The notes: generated by a model not told the origin, from the letters alone. DNA of 64,000 bases from Larix kaempferi (GCA_027924585.1 BSBM01000036.1:3961001-4025000), one strand, 5' to 3'. Numbered from the stretch's first letter, positions 24,814 through 35,990 are shown. Translations and numbers: made by a program.

Positions 24814-24826
24814 GGCTCTGATCCCA
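24814..24826 (-). promoter_or_regulatory. copia-2 primer-binding site
   Basis: TGGGATCAGAGCC on the minus strand, directly next to the LTR; one change from the initiator-Met PBS. Confidence 0.85.
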
Positions 24827-25384
24827 TGTTAAATTTTTATACATTCATAGCATAAAACATAAATGCATTGCCAAGATCAATAGAAGTAAGACAAAGCACA
24901 AAACAACAACACAGAGTTTACCCTGGGAAACCCAATAGGGAGAAAACCCAGCAACCTTCGCATAGAGATGATAATTCTGAGATCAGAGTACAAATGAGAA
25001 AATAGAAAGTGTGGAAATGTTTTCCACAAATAGAAACCCTAGAAATCAGCCTCCTCCTTTAGGTGATGCGAAATCTTCCTCTCCCAAGTGATGCGCCACT
25101 CTTAAGTGTGAGAATGAATAAATGAGGAGCATTAACCTCATATTTATACAAGTGTTGAAACCAGAAAATCCCTTATGGGGCCGACTTGTTTTGGGGGCAA
25201 TAAATATTTTATTTTTAATCTTTTTATTAATTCCTTTTGCACCCCAAGGCTTACATTGATTCTTTCATGTGTTTACATAATTGTTTACATAAGGTTCTTC
25301 TCCCTTAGGAGGTATAAACAAGTACAATGATAGTACAATAAAATATAATGAATAATATCTTCCGAAGTTGTACAAAATCCAACA
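24827..25384 (-). repeat. copia-2 5' LTR
   Basis: TGTTAAATTTTTATAC... to ...AAATCCAACA on the plus strand, followed by the ATATG target duplication. It carries the shared LTR core TTTACCCTGGGAAACCC. Confidence 0.93.
25141..25149 (-). promoter_or_regulatory. TATA box in copia-2 5' LTR
   Basis: GTATAAATA on the minus strand, at the position equivalent to the TATA boxes of the other copia LTRs. Confidence 0.65.
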
Positions 25385-25386
25385 AT

Positions 25387-26626
25387 ATGGATGCCCAGGA
25401 AGAGCTTCAGGCTTTCAAAGCGCTCGTCTAGTCCTCCTCTCCCAAGGTTGCATCTCTTACCACCAGCAAATTCGTGAAGAAGTTGGATGAGATCTCCTCT
25501 GTGACTCTTTCTCCTTCGGATCCTTGCAGGAAAGCTCTGACCCTCTCAGAAAAAGCTCTCATTGGCAAGTTTACTGGCCTCTGGCCCAACCCAAAAACAG
25601 TGGACCTTTGGATAACATAGCATTGGGATCCCAAGTTGCAAGGGCAGGTCTCTGTCTATGCTGCCGGGAGGGGCTATTTTGTTTTCCTCTTTATGAACAA
25701 AGCATAAAGAGATTTAATCTTCTGTTTGGGGCCTTTTTTCATGGGCTCAAGAGGTCTTTTCTGAGCTCCGTGGACTTTGGATTTCAATCCAGTTTCGGAG
25801 ATTACTGCTGCACCTGTTTGGGTAAGACTGCCCCACCTCCCCTTACACCTTTGGGGGTGTAGCTCTCTCTCAGACATCGGCAACAAACTAGGGCGTTTTC
25901 TGGATTTTGCAGAACCAAAAGGGGGCCAGTTTACCTATGCTCACATATGCGTAGAGGTAAACCTGGAGAAAGGGATTCCTGAAGCCTTACAGATCAACTT
26001 GGGATACTGGAGCCATCTCCAAGAGTTGGACTATGAGCAAATACCGTTTAAATGTAGCTCTTTCCATGTTTATGGTCACTTCGCCAAGAACTGCCCCAAA
26101 CTCTCAGAAACTTCTACCTGAAAAATCCCAAGCAAGCAAAGAAACAGAGTTCCAGGATTTTAATAATCAACGCCGAGCTCCTTGGTGTAAGGACTCTCAA
26201 CCCTCACAACAGACAGTTCAACCACAAGATAAAATCCCTCCAGCAGGTCCTAGCTCTCCTTGGACAAATACCAACAGTTTTGCAGTTTTGCAAGAAGCCG
26301 AAGGTAAAGAACCTGAAGCACTGGAAGATCTGAAACAGTTTGAGACTATTCCAAGTTCTTCAGATCGTATGGAAAAAGGCATCCCTCCTCTAACCATCTC
26401 TCCTCCAGGATCGATTCCCCAAGGTTCCAAGAGAGAGGCTCGGAATCTCGAGAAGGAGACTTCAGCTCATGCAGGTATGGCTTCTTTAGTTCCCTCCTCT
26501 GCTACAGAGGGCACATCAGATACCGAAGACTTTTCAGCTCCTTCTCCTCCTCTTACCAAAGGTCAAAAATCCAACAAGGAGTGGAGGGACAAAGAGGCAG
26601 CCGAGAACATTTCTTTGGGATACTAG
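25387..26626 (+). pseudogene. LINE ORF1 (DUF4283 plus CCHC-like knuckle), broken
   Basis: Starting at the ATG that overlaps the copia-2 target duplication, the plus-strand frames read MDAQEELQAFKALV, then after stops a DUF4283-like domain (ALIGKFTGLWPNP, GRGYFVFLF, PVWVRLPHLPLHLWG, IGNKLGRFLDF, YAHICVEVNL). The knuckle CSSFHVYGHFAKNC near 26050-26095 has Phe in place of the second Cys. A frameshift near 26100 leads into a Ser/Pro-rich C-terminal tail ending at 26626. In-frame stops lie near 25429, 25620 and 25690. In plant L1-type LINEs this protein binds element RNA. No ORF2 follows. Confidence 0.8.
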
Positions 26627-26909
26627 AAGCGCTTGGACCCCTTCCTTAAAGGGCATTTTATCTCCTCGTCTTCTTAAATGTACAGTTTATGCATCTTGTT
26701 ATGCTCTTAGTTTGTAAGGATTTACTCTTGTAAGCAAGTTTTCTCTTTTACTCGGGATATCTCTAGAAGCTTATGGGATTTGTCTCCCATGATATCAATA
26801 AGAAGGTTGACAGTACTGTTAGAGGTCATCAGCTTTCTCTCACTTTGTTTCTCCTTGTTCCTGGTTCGCCATGGAAACCTTTTAATACAAAATTCTTAAC
26901 CGTTTCTGT

Positions 26910-26913
<4 letters not shown>

Positions 26914-26950
<37 letters not shown>
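26914..26950. repeat. (TA)n microsatellite, LINE tail
   Basis: About 18 TA units end the LINE and run directly into the right target duplication (26948-26959). They generate Tyr-Ile repeat ORFs on both strands which are not genes. Confidence 0.9.
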
Positions 26951-26953
<3 letters not shown>

Positions 26954-26959
26954 TTCTAC

Positions 26960-28732
26960 CTCTTGAAGATGATCTTAATGTTAGAGATTTATAGTACCTC
27001 AGTTTTGACACATGGCATGTATTAAACTCAAATCATGTAAATGTTGTAAATATGCCAGTATGGATTCATAGTGCAGAGCTCAAGGCCAATGCTTCACTAG
27101 TGAATGGCTAGGCATGTATGTTGAAAATATATGTATATATGGACCATGTGGTAGGCTTGCCATGATGAACTCAAGTTATGCATATATTAAAGTTGGAATA
27201 TAATATAAAATGGTCCAAGATGGCTATGTGGAGCACGAGAGGGGCTATGATTTCTTTCTATCATGTGCCTTCTTTAACTTATCAACCAGTTACTGAATGC
27301 ATGTAAGTGGTTGGTGGAATTTTTTTTCTCACCTAGTTATGGAAGCATGGGTTGAGTACAATCATCATAGGAAGTGTAAGAGTCTTACATCCCCCTAGTT
27401 AGAAGTAAGGTTGGCCATCTCATTGTTTTTCACTTTAGCTTTCATCCAACACTCTCACATGCACTACGTAGTGGATATTGTGTTCTCCATTCCAACTTTT
27501 ACCAATATGGAAATTAACCAAATTCAACATCAGGAAGAGGAAAGTAAACTTGGGATGGAATATAGTTAACTATAGGTGAATATAGAGGCTGGGCAAGGCA
27601 ATAATTCTTCACCCACTGTTCATTATCTACTCTTTGGATGCTTAAGAGCTAAGCGTTGATTTCATAAGCGATTCTTAGGAATCTTACAATATATTGGGCT
27701 CTTTCTATCCACATTGAGGAGCACTAGAGGGAAGAATATCTTTGAGGGACAATTGAGCAAAGAAATATAATATCTTCCTTTTATGTGTGGGGTAGTGGAA
27801 GTGAGTTCCTTGGCTATTGAAGGCTGAATGGGATGCCTCTAATGCTTTATGATGAGCATATTGGCTGAGCATGGGAGTAGATGGCTTGGGTGAGAGAGAT
27901 ATAAGCCTGTAGTTGATTCCTTCATCTTTGTGACCTCACAGATTGGCTTGGGGGTGGTATCTATGCTAGATGCCTATATCTGGGTAGAAAATTGCTCTTA
28001 CACAACCAATTTCTTGGACTAATTACTGTTAAAAGATAAGCCTCCTTTCATTGTTTATGAATATGCAAAATTATTGTTATTATTTGATATAACAATTCAT
28101 GTATTATGCATGTTGTGTGTGAATATTTCTGATATGTTCATGAGAATTTAGCTACCATGAAATTATCATAATACATGTTAATTTATTTCATTGCGTTCTT
28201 TTAAATTACATTGTCCATCCATTTATTTTGTTCTGGACCTTCTAGGGAGGTTCTCTTTGTTGATATATTGGGTAAATTGTCTCTGAGGAATGGAATTTGC
28301 AATTCATGTTTGTGGTTATCCATCTTGAAGTTGGGACTGATGGGGGGTGGGCACCACAAGATTGAAGTGTTGAGTACAAAAACATAATGCAAGCACCTCC
28401 CATTTCACAATATTCCACTATTTGTAATGAATAATTTAATTTTTTATATCATCTAGAAATTAATGTTTTTTAATATGCTGCATTTTTTTCTCCTATAAAA
28501 AATATATATTATAGGATGTTGGTGCTTTCAATATGTCAAATGCAAGGCATTCTATGTTATTAGAAAATTTTCATAGTATTTGGAAAAAATCTATATCTAA
28601 TTGTTTTTTTATACTTTATGTTTTTTCCTATTAATGCATTAAAAGTTTGTTCATATTGTTGCACTATGTTCACTATTAGAAATTTTCATATTGTTTGGAA
28701 AACCATAAGAATTGGATTTCTTTTAATGTTGA
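26960..28732. other. Unassigned intergenic sequence
   Basis: No coding. From about 26993 to 27130 the text (CAGTTTTGACA-CATG..., GAGCTCAAGGCCAATGC) resembles the first 130 bp of the LARD LTR at 42286 and may be an old LTR remnant. 28550-28730 is AT-rich and holds degenerate repeats of the motif GAAAATTTTCATA-T-TTTGGAAAA, which continue into the leader of the viral unit. Confidence 0.4.
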
Positions 28733-29295
28733 AATGATGTTTATATACTTTATTTTTTCCCTATTCCTGGATTTAAAGATTTATACATTTAAAAATTTTC
28801 ATATTGTTACACTATGTTTATATGAAAAATGAAAAACATTTCGGATCATTGGAAAATTTTCATATTATTTGGAAAATCATAAAAAAATGGGATTTAAAAA
28901 AAATAATATTATTATGATGAATTTTTAATAAATTAATATAAACTAAAATTTTAAAATCAAATGAAGTGGATCTATTTTAACACTAAATTTATTAAATATG
29001 CAAAGAAATGAAATTTTAGGATCATTTTTGTTGAAAATTTGAGGACAAAATCTTTGCCAAATCACAGTTTTTCATTATTCAAATTATATTTGAATTGCAA
29101 AAATAAATTTAACTACACCTGAATTATACAATTTCAACAACATGCATTTACCATTCCAACAATTTCATAGAAAACCTAAGACAAAGAGAGAAGCAATCCC
29201 ATCGTTGAGACATTGTCCAGTCTACCGGGCGTAGAGGCCCCTACCTAGAGAATTGGTATCAAAGCCAATTCTACACTAGGATTTCCAGGTTCATT
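28733..29295 (+). other. Endogenous caulimovirid copy A: leader region
   Basis: An AT-rich leader homologous to 41219-41808. It contains the tRNA-Met primer site at 29254 shortly before the first viral ATG, the arrangement typical of Caulimoviridae genomes. No LTR is present. Short repeats (GAAAATTTTCATATT) occur in its first half. Confidence 0.7.
29254..29266 (+). promoter_or_regulatory. Viral tRNA-Met primer-binding site, copy A
   Basis: TGGTATCAAAGCC, one change from the TGGTATCAGAGCC kept in copy B (41767-41779). It sits in the loop side of a perfect 7-bp inverted repeat, GAATTGG...CCAATTC. Confidence 0.85.
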
Positions 29296-29354
29296 ATGGA
29301 TTCTCATATTTCCTACAATGATACTTTAAAATTCAAATATGAAAATGAAGCTTC

Positions 29355-29385
<31 letters not shown>

Positions 29386-30045
29386 ATGGATGCTTTATTT
29401 CATAGTAAATATGTACAATGGGTAAATCATGGAAGCTTTGAGTTTGTAGATAATGACCCCTCTAAACCCTTTCAACTTCCTTGTCTTTTTGTTGAACAAA
29501 TCTATAAGGATATGTCTATGTTTCATTTAAAATCCAGACAGTTATTCATAGTTAGAGAAGGAGTCAGTGAAGTCACAGTTAATACAAGCTCAATAGGCCA
29601 AACCCTCGGACTTCTAGATCCTGCTGAAGTCAAATATTATAAAAAGAAATATGGAAAGAATTTTGTAAATTTGGAACGAGCTCTTATTGGAGTAGAGCCC
29701 TTAGTTAGACCTGTGATAAATGCTACATCACTTGTTTGTTGTCTAGATAACCGCCATAATAAATTCATGGATGCAATCATAGGTGGTGTGCAGATGCCTT
29801 TGTCCAATGAAATCCAATATCTTGATATTGTACCCAGTTTTAATATCTCCCTCAATGACCCATGGATCCACAAAGTTTTAGAAGTCAAAATCTTCACTTC
29901 TGGTTTTGAGATGAAACCTGGTGCACTCAATTTACGTATTCATCATTTTCTGGCACCGCGTTTCACCAATACAGAAAACTCGATTAATCAACTCTTACCC
30001 AGTGATCAGGACACTACTGCTGTCCTGGTTAAAAGTGATCCATGA
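29296..30045 (+). pseudogene. Endogenous caulimovirid movement protein, copy A
   Basis: A 249-codon plus-strand ORF from the first ATG after the primer site. It resembles the 30K-superfamily movement protein of Caulimoviridae: a Ser run near residue 20-30 encoded by a TCT repeat, PFQLPCLFVEQIYKDM, a basic stretch, then LDNRHNKFMDAIIGG, FNISLNDPWI and the conserved late block TSGFEMKPGALNLRI. In plants this protein opens plasmodesmata for virus spread. The ORF ends at TGA 30043-30045, but the same frame continues with a block that matches the C-terminal end of this protein (FPPEWVIDAP). The stop therefore looks premature; copy B has the same stop. Confidence 0.8.
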
Positions 30046-31868
30046 AACGGTGCCCTTGTACCCTCCAAAATAACTTGGAATAAGCTCAAATTTCCTCCTG
30101 AATGGGTTATTGATGCTCCTAAACAACCACCATCCCAGAGCATCACAACCTCCGACATTTGTGAAACATCCTCCTCTGCAGTTATTTTTTCCCTTCATAT
30201 GTTCCACCTTCCACATCCGCAGCCCAGCGTGGTGGGACTCTACCAATACGCTCCAGATCCCTCCATATTAACCCATCTATACAACCTTTATCAAGAACAA
30301 CTTCTCTCAGAGAACTCATGCGTAAGGACCCTAACTGCATGCATATAAAATTCCTTGTAAATATCCCCTTTACAATCATATGTCCTGACTGCCAATGCAT
30401 GGTACCCCCAAAATATCCAAATCATGAATCATCCACAGAAAATAAAAGGTCTCAAAGATACCCATGTCCAAATCCAGATTGTGAGCCATCACCCTTAAGC
30501 CAATATCCACATGAAACACAACTAATGATGGCCTCTTCTCCCCCTGGTTGGTGGAAAGAAAATTTCAGGAAAGCATCCAATTCTATAACATAAATACAAA
30601 AGGACGAGGTGATGGATGCTACATCACAATTAGACAAGATCTTGTCAATTCAAAAATCCCATCTAGATCGTACAGGACTTGGATTCTGTCCCATGTCTAT
30701 CCAAACAAAGCAATTGCTTGACCTGCCCGCCAAAGAAAACGAAAAGGTTGAACATTATAGGTTGACTATGCAACAATATAAAGTAAAGCAAAGATTAGCT
30801 CTTCCCCGGTCAAGACTAAAGCTTTGCACAGTCAAAGACATCAAAGAACCATCTTTGGCCCATAAAGAAATCTTTGAAACCATCAAGTTTGGATACTCTC
30901 CCTTTGATCCCAAAGATAAGATAATGACGAACCTATTTTATTGGGACCTACATACCCATCCAAAAGAAGAAGAATTTTGGAATCAAAACCTCCCCAAAGG
31001 AAAAAGAAGAAGATTGTCATAAAAGTGACATTTTGAAATGGACCTCCGAAATCAATGGATATCCTTTTATGAATGGAAGAAAGAATTCCAATAGACTCCT
31101 GCCATGATGCAGTCTAGTCCTCAACCTAAGCCAAAATGACTAGAAGCAAAAGGAGAAAGAACCTCAAAAGGACACCTATGGAAGACTCCAATAGGAGAAG
31201 AAGTTTATACAAAAGTCAATTTCCCACCATTCAGACCCATTAAGCTAGAATACGAAGAAGGTGTTGCACCTGCGGCCCTTGACATAATCAACAATGACAA
31301 AGCAGAACATACCAATTGGTCAAACTTGGATCTTAAAGGTCTAGCAATCCAAAATATAGAACTCTAGAATAAAATGTTGCGGGCCAGCCAGGTCGACTCT
31401 CTGCAAATCCTTTGCAGAAGAATACATGATGAAATCCAACATCTCAGGATTGAAGGCCAAAAACATGAACACCCCCCAGTCTCTGCTGAAGAGGTAAAAT
31501 CTATTTGTGAATCCCTCAAAGATGAGCTCACAGATTCCATCCTTGATCTAGATAAAAATGTAGGAGATGCCTTTTCCTACATAGCAGATAAACTAAATGA
31601 AAATGCAAGAAAAATGGGAAAAATACAAAAGGATGCTGACAAGCCCAAGATAGATCCATCAAAGCTTGGTATTTATGGAGAACTACCCTCTGCAAGCTCC
31701 TTGAGCATTCAACCTTCAAATCCCATTCTTGAAGGAAAAGAAGTAGCCCTCATGGTTGTTGAATTAGGATGGGACTATAATAAACCTAGAAAATTTGTTC
31801 CTCCTGACCTATACAAAGAAGCCTTCAGATATCAAGAGTCTTATAACCCAAAGAATTTATATTCCTAG
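30046..31868 (+). pseudogene. Endogenous caulimovirid copy A: region between movement protein and coat domain
   Basis: Several short plus-strand frames. 30046-30350 continues the movement protein frame. 30318-30593 and 30609-31022 hold blocks conserved in copy B (LDKILSIQKS, LGFCPMS, KQLLDLPAKE). 31374-31868 is a helical, probably coiled-coil segment (SLQILCRRIHDEIQHLRIEG, ICESLKDELTDSI) ending WDYNKPRKFVPP. This could be a virion-associated or polyprotein N-terminal part; no motif proves it. Frameshifts and stops break it, and the TAG at 31866-31868 is shared with copy B. Confidence 0.6.
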
Positions 31869-32553
31869 AATTTAGATGACAAAAATGAAGCTGAAATTCT
31901 TGACATGGTTAATAAGATGATGGTTTGTTTCAAAGCGTACATGTCAACTGGAAAATATGACCATGTTGAAGCCGTAAATATCATTGTTTCTGGTTTTAAT
32001 GGCAATTTGGGTGTTTGGTGGAACACTCATCTTCCAACCCCTAAAAAGATGGAAATCCAGAACAACACACGCACCGACGAGCTCAACATCCTTGGAGCTC
32101 TCTTAACAGAAATCATTGCAGAATTATATGGCTATGGCGCCACCATTGCTGAAAAACATAAACAAATTTTGTTGTAGCTCCGCATAAAATTGGTTACCAA
32201 ATTCCATTGGTACCACAAGCAATGGATCTACCGCATCTATCAAATTGAGTTCGATAGAACTGAAGAAAAGGTCTTTAAAGAAAAATATTTTGTAGGTCTG
32301 CCCTCGGGATTTTGAGAACAACTTAGAGATAAATTTCAAGAGGACCTCACCCGGAATACATGGGGTCAGTTCTGTGCTACTGCCGAAAAAATATTTCTTC
32401 AGTATTGTAAAGCTAAACAAATTCAAAGGGATCTTACCCACAACTCTTATTTTTGTGGGGGTAGGGAAGTTTGCCGAATGTTCAGAATAGAACCGCAAAA
32501 ATATCCACATAAAAAAAAGAAAACACCATTCCAAGTGGACAACACAATGGAAA
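31869..32553 (+). pseudogene. Endogenous caulimovirid coat protein core, copy A, first part
   Basis: The plus-strand frames hold the Caulimoviridae capsid core: GFNGNLGVWWNTHL, then a block ILGALLTEI-AELYG, then FHWYHKQWIYRIYQIEF, FKEKYFVGLPSGF and TWGQFCATAEKIF. A TAG at 32175-32177 (shared with copy B) and a TGA near 32312 interrupt it. The reading is cut at 32554 by copia-3 and resumes at 38179. The coat protein would form the icosahedral virion and bind nucleic acid. Confidence 0.78.
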
Positions 32554-33119
32554 TGTTAGATTTTCTACTTTTAATCAATATTATCTAGGATCTTATCTGA
32601 AAGAATGACAAGCACAACATAACACAATAGACACAATTATTTTCCTCGGGGAAACCATAAAGGAGAAAACCCTGCAACTTCCTCAGAGATAGAATGGTCA
32701 CCAATACAATATCACAAAAAGCAAAACCCCAAAACAAGATGGTCTTCTGTAGCTCTCTCTCTTTCCTCCTATGTGAACTTGTCTTCTCTCTCTCACTAAT
32801 GCGAACTTGAGTGAGTGAGTGTGTGTCCAAATGAGAGAGCCTTGCTCTCTATTTATACTTTACCTTGGGGTGATCTTTTTACCCAATTGGGATGACTTCT
32901 CTAGGAGACCTAGTAAACCAATTACAAATTACTCTTTTGGGGGTCTATTTCCCCAACTTACATGGAGGCTTTTACCTCAATGACCTAGTATGACTAAGCA
33001 TCATAATGACATCCCCGAGCGGAGGAAAAACATCTTCGACGGAGGTACAAATAAAATACAATAATAATGACAATATAAAATACAATGGAATATCTTCCGA
33101 AGTTACAATTACATCAACA
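32554..33119 (-). repeat. copia-3 3' LTR
   Basis: TGTTAGATTTTCTAC... to ...TTACATCAACA on the plus strand, followed by CTCCCTCTTAACTAGG. It is very similar to 37611-38178. Confidence 0.93.
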
Positions 33120-33544
33120 CTCCCTCTTAACTAGGAAGGTATTCTCTGTCCACAATCATCAACCCCATTGGACACAAGTCTGGATAACATCATCATTGTT
33201 GGATCATCATCAATGCTGGAACATCATCATCAACATTGGATCATCATCGTCGCTGCTGCTGCAATCTTCATCATGCCGATCATCGATTGGTGACATTTCT
33301 TGAATCTACTCGTCATAGGAAGTTCTGCATAGCCATCCCTTTTTCATGTTGGATGTAGGCCTAGCTCTCATGTAGGTCTTCATCATCTATGCGAGAAAGC
33401 CATCAAGTAGGTACAGACCAAGACTGGTCATTACATTGCCACAACAATCACCTGCGTCTCCTACTATCTTCTCATCGTATCCAGATCATCTCATCATCAC
33501 ACAGAGCACAACCCGGATGCACATCACATGTCCCACATCGGTCA

Positions 33545-33895
33545 GCCTGCGTCTACCAGCATAGGAGGACAAACCTCCCACTATGCGAGATCCTGCCTAG
33601 GTGCACACACAATGTCTTATGATCGGTGGACATCACAACGTATCCAGTATGGGAGGACAAACCTACCACCATACGAGACCTCGTCTACCAACGTGGAAGG
33701 ACTTTCCTACCACCATGCGAGACCCAGTCCTTACATCTACCAACATGGGAGGATTTTCCTACCACCATGCGAGAATGGCTCAGCCCTGACATCTACCAAC
33801 ATGGGAGGACTTTCCTACCACCATGCGAGAATGGCTCAGCCCTGACATCTACCAACATGGGAGGACTTTCCTACCACCATGCGAGAATGGCCCAT
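33545..33895 (-). repeat. copia-3 3' untranslated tandem array (56 bp)
   Basis: Near-identical 56-bp units (ACATCTACCAACATGGGAGG...) begin at 33733, 33789 and 33845. More diverged units (GGGAGGACAAACCT-CCAC) precede them from about 33545. The array makes long plus-strand ORFs in several frames which are not genes. It lies just after the pol stop at 33920-33922 in element orientation. Confidence 0.88.
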
Positions 33896-33919
33896 GTACA
33901 TCTGCGTCTTCCAGACTCA

Positions 33920-35590
33920 TCACTCCCTCTTAGGAGGAACCTCTATTTGGATAACACCAAGCTTCTCTCTGAAGTACTCAAACTTCACTTTGGCTAACTA
34001 CTTGGTCAATACATCGGCTATTTGTTCATCCGTTGCAACATACTGGAGCTTCACTGCTCCTCTCTGCACCATATCCCTGATATAGTGGTACTTGATCTCA
34101 ATGTGCTTCGACTTGTCATGGAACAACGGCTCTTAGACAACTTCACACAACCAGGATACCAGATCCCATACTGAAGCAGCATCCTGAAGTGCTCTTCCTA
34201 TCAGCAGCATTGCCTGTCAAATCCGAATCAACATAACCCTGTAGTTTAATCTTTTGCTTCACGTCATACTTGAGCCCATAGTCAATTGTAACCTTCAGGT
34301 ACCTCAATATATGCTTTGTTGCTATTAGGTGAACATATCTCAGATCCGTTAGGAACTGGCTCAAGGTGTTCACAGCAAAGTATATGTCTGGTCTCGTGTT
34401 CGTCAAGTACATCAATGAACCAATCATCCGACGATACATCATGGCATCAACTGACTTTGATGAAGCATCACATAGTAGCTTCAAGTTTGATGCCATAGGT
34501 GTGGCCATAGCCTTGCATTCCATAATTTTGAACCTCTTCAGAATCTCTACTGCATACTTCCCTTGTCCAAGGAATATTCCATCCTTACTCTGCCACACCT
34601 CCATGCCTAAGAAATAATGCATCATCCCCAGGTCCTTCATCTCGAACTCTGCGGCAAGATTCCTCTTTGTATCTTCAATGAGCCCATCCTCTCTTGTTAC
34701 AAACAGGTCATCTACATATAGTAGAAGTATCATTGGATTACCCACTTCAACCTTGTAGTAAAGGTTGGAATCTGCTTTACTCTTGGTAAAGCCTAAACTC
34801 ATCAGGAAGCTATCCATCCTGTTGTACCACATCCTGGGTGCCTATTTCAATCCGTACAAGGCCTTCTTCAACTTGCACACATGAGTTTGCTTGTCATGTG
34901 TCTCAAATCCAAGTGGCTGCTCCACATACACTTCCTCTTCTACTACACCATTCAAGAATGTTGTCTTGACGTCCATCTGGTGTACCTTCCATTTCATCAT
35001 TGCAACCAGTGCTAGTACAGATTTGATGGAAGTGTATCTCGCCACAGGTGCGAATGTCTCCTCATAGTCTATGCCTTCCTTCTGGGAGAAGCCACGCGCT
35101 ACAAACCTTGCCTTGTGTTTCTTAATGCTACAATCTGCAACATGCTTGATCTTGTAGATCCACTTCGAAGTCACAACAGACTTCCCTTCTAGTCTTGGAA
35201 CTACCTTCTAGAAATCATTCTTCATAATCGACCGGTACTCCTCTATCATGGCATCCTTCCATTCTTTCTTCTCTGTTGCTTCTTTGTAGTTGGAAGGTTC
35301 TTTATCAATGATGTCGCATAGTAGGGCCACATAGCTGGAGTATGGTCTCGGTCTCTTGCTTTCTCTATGCATCCCATCTGGAGCGCCATACTTCTCTGCA
35401 TCTTGTATTGCCTCTCATTCCCATGCTAGTATTCTCTTGTGGGAGTTCTTCTCACGAGGTGGATCTACAGGTTCTTGTGGTTTTGCCATGTCGCGGTCTT
35501 CCTGAGCTTCTTGAATTGGATTTTACATAATTTCATCAATCTTCTTGAATGTTATAGCTGAATCATCGTTACAGGTTTCTCACGATCTTT
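33920..35590 (-). pseudogene. copia-3 pol remnant: linker, reverse transcriptase, part of RNase H
   Basis: Minus strand. 35580-35180 is the integrase-RT linker with stops. 35174-34842 gives TSKWIYKIKH, ARFVARGFSQKEG, HQMDVKTTFLNG and KKALYGLK, then a stop. 34832-34143 gives the palm with intact LYVDD, HYFLGMEVWQ, MIGSLMYLTNTRPDI and the first RNase H motif region (YVDSDLTG). A deletion at about 34140 removes the central RNase H with its second acidic motif. The C-terminal tail (HIEIKYHYI, VATDEQIADVL) reads on to a TGA at 33920-33922. Protease and integrase are absent. Confidence 0.88.
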
Positions 35591-35591
35591 C

Positions 35592-35990
35592 CTACAAGAC
35601 AATTTAGTTGCGTGATTAGAAACATTTCATAATTTTCAAAACAAATTCTTATGCATAAATACATAGGTCATATAGTCATGCAACTATCTTATCCAATGCT
35701 ACAACATTCATCCATATCCCGTATTCATACGGTAACTTTCTAGATGCCTTCCATCTCTACCAGAACATTATTAAGAGCGTGCACTACTCCCAACATGTCA
35801 ACAAAGAGGTTTCAGTCTAGAAAAGTAGCAATGGAATGTTGTACAGTACCATAGGCCACTTACCCATCACATGTATATTAGTAGTATATTGTTCATCAAT
35901 GCAATCACTCTAGTATGCATAACACGCTTCCTAATTCTAGGAATATAAATGTGAACATTATCATCTAAGTAATGACAATTCCAATACTTA
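35592..35990 (-). other. Intron-like non-coding segment of copia-3
   Basis: Minus strand: begins after AAAGATAA with GTATTGG and ends CTTGTAG|GAAAGA. It is about 400 bp and by eye clearly more similar to the copia-4 segment (58451-58845) than their LTRs are to each other. The long blocks CCCAACATGTCA-CAAAGAGG and GGAATGTTGTACAGT-CC are shared. Confidence 0.6.

Larger units (their letters stand above)
20121..25384 (-). mobile_element. copia-2: Ty1/copia-type element with intact gag, deleted pol
   Basis: LTRs at 20121-20665 and 24827-25384, a PBS and a polypurine tract (TTGAGAGGGAA on the minus strand). A perfect 5-bp target duplication ATATG lies at 20116-20120 and 25385-25389. Minus-strand order: PBS, leader, intact gag, the intron-like segment, the integrase C-terminus, RT, RNase H, a tandem array, then the 3' LTR. 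Protease and the integrase core are missing. The target is the start codon region of the half-LINE ORF1. Confidence 0.93.
19856..26947 (+). mobile_element. Non-autonomous LINE ('half-LINE') with ORF1 only, split by copia-2
   Basis: An identical 12-bp repeat (TATTCATTCTAC) flanks a unit consisting of a GC-rich 5' region (19880-20120, containing CTAGGGTTTCCCTAGCC), an ORF1 of the plant LINE DUF4283/zinc-knuckle type (25387-26626), a 3' UTR of about 290 bp and a (TA)n tail (26914-26947). Without the copia-2 insertion it is about 1.8 kb. No endonuclease or reverse transcriptase (ORF2) is present between the ORF1 stop and the tail. It therefore looks like an ORF1-only LINE mobilised in trans, or an L1 with a clean internal deletion. 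Confidence 0.7.

Noticed and set aside
25524-25862. 112-codon plus-strand ORF beside the LINE ORF1
   Set aside because: It is a wrong-frame reading over the DUF4283-like region, which reads better in the neighbouring frame.
26773-27011. ORFs with Tyr-Ile runs on both strands
   Set aside because: Translation of the (TA)n tail of the LINE.
29254-29266. Possible tRNA-Met gene
   Set aside because: Only the primer-complementary 13 bases are present, with no tRNA body; it is a primer-binding site.
33528-33997. Overlapping plus-strand ORFs of up to 123 codons
   Set aside because: They run through the 56-bp tandem array of copia-3; the repeat length and lack of stops in the unit create them.
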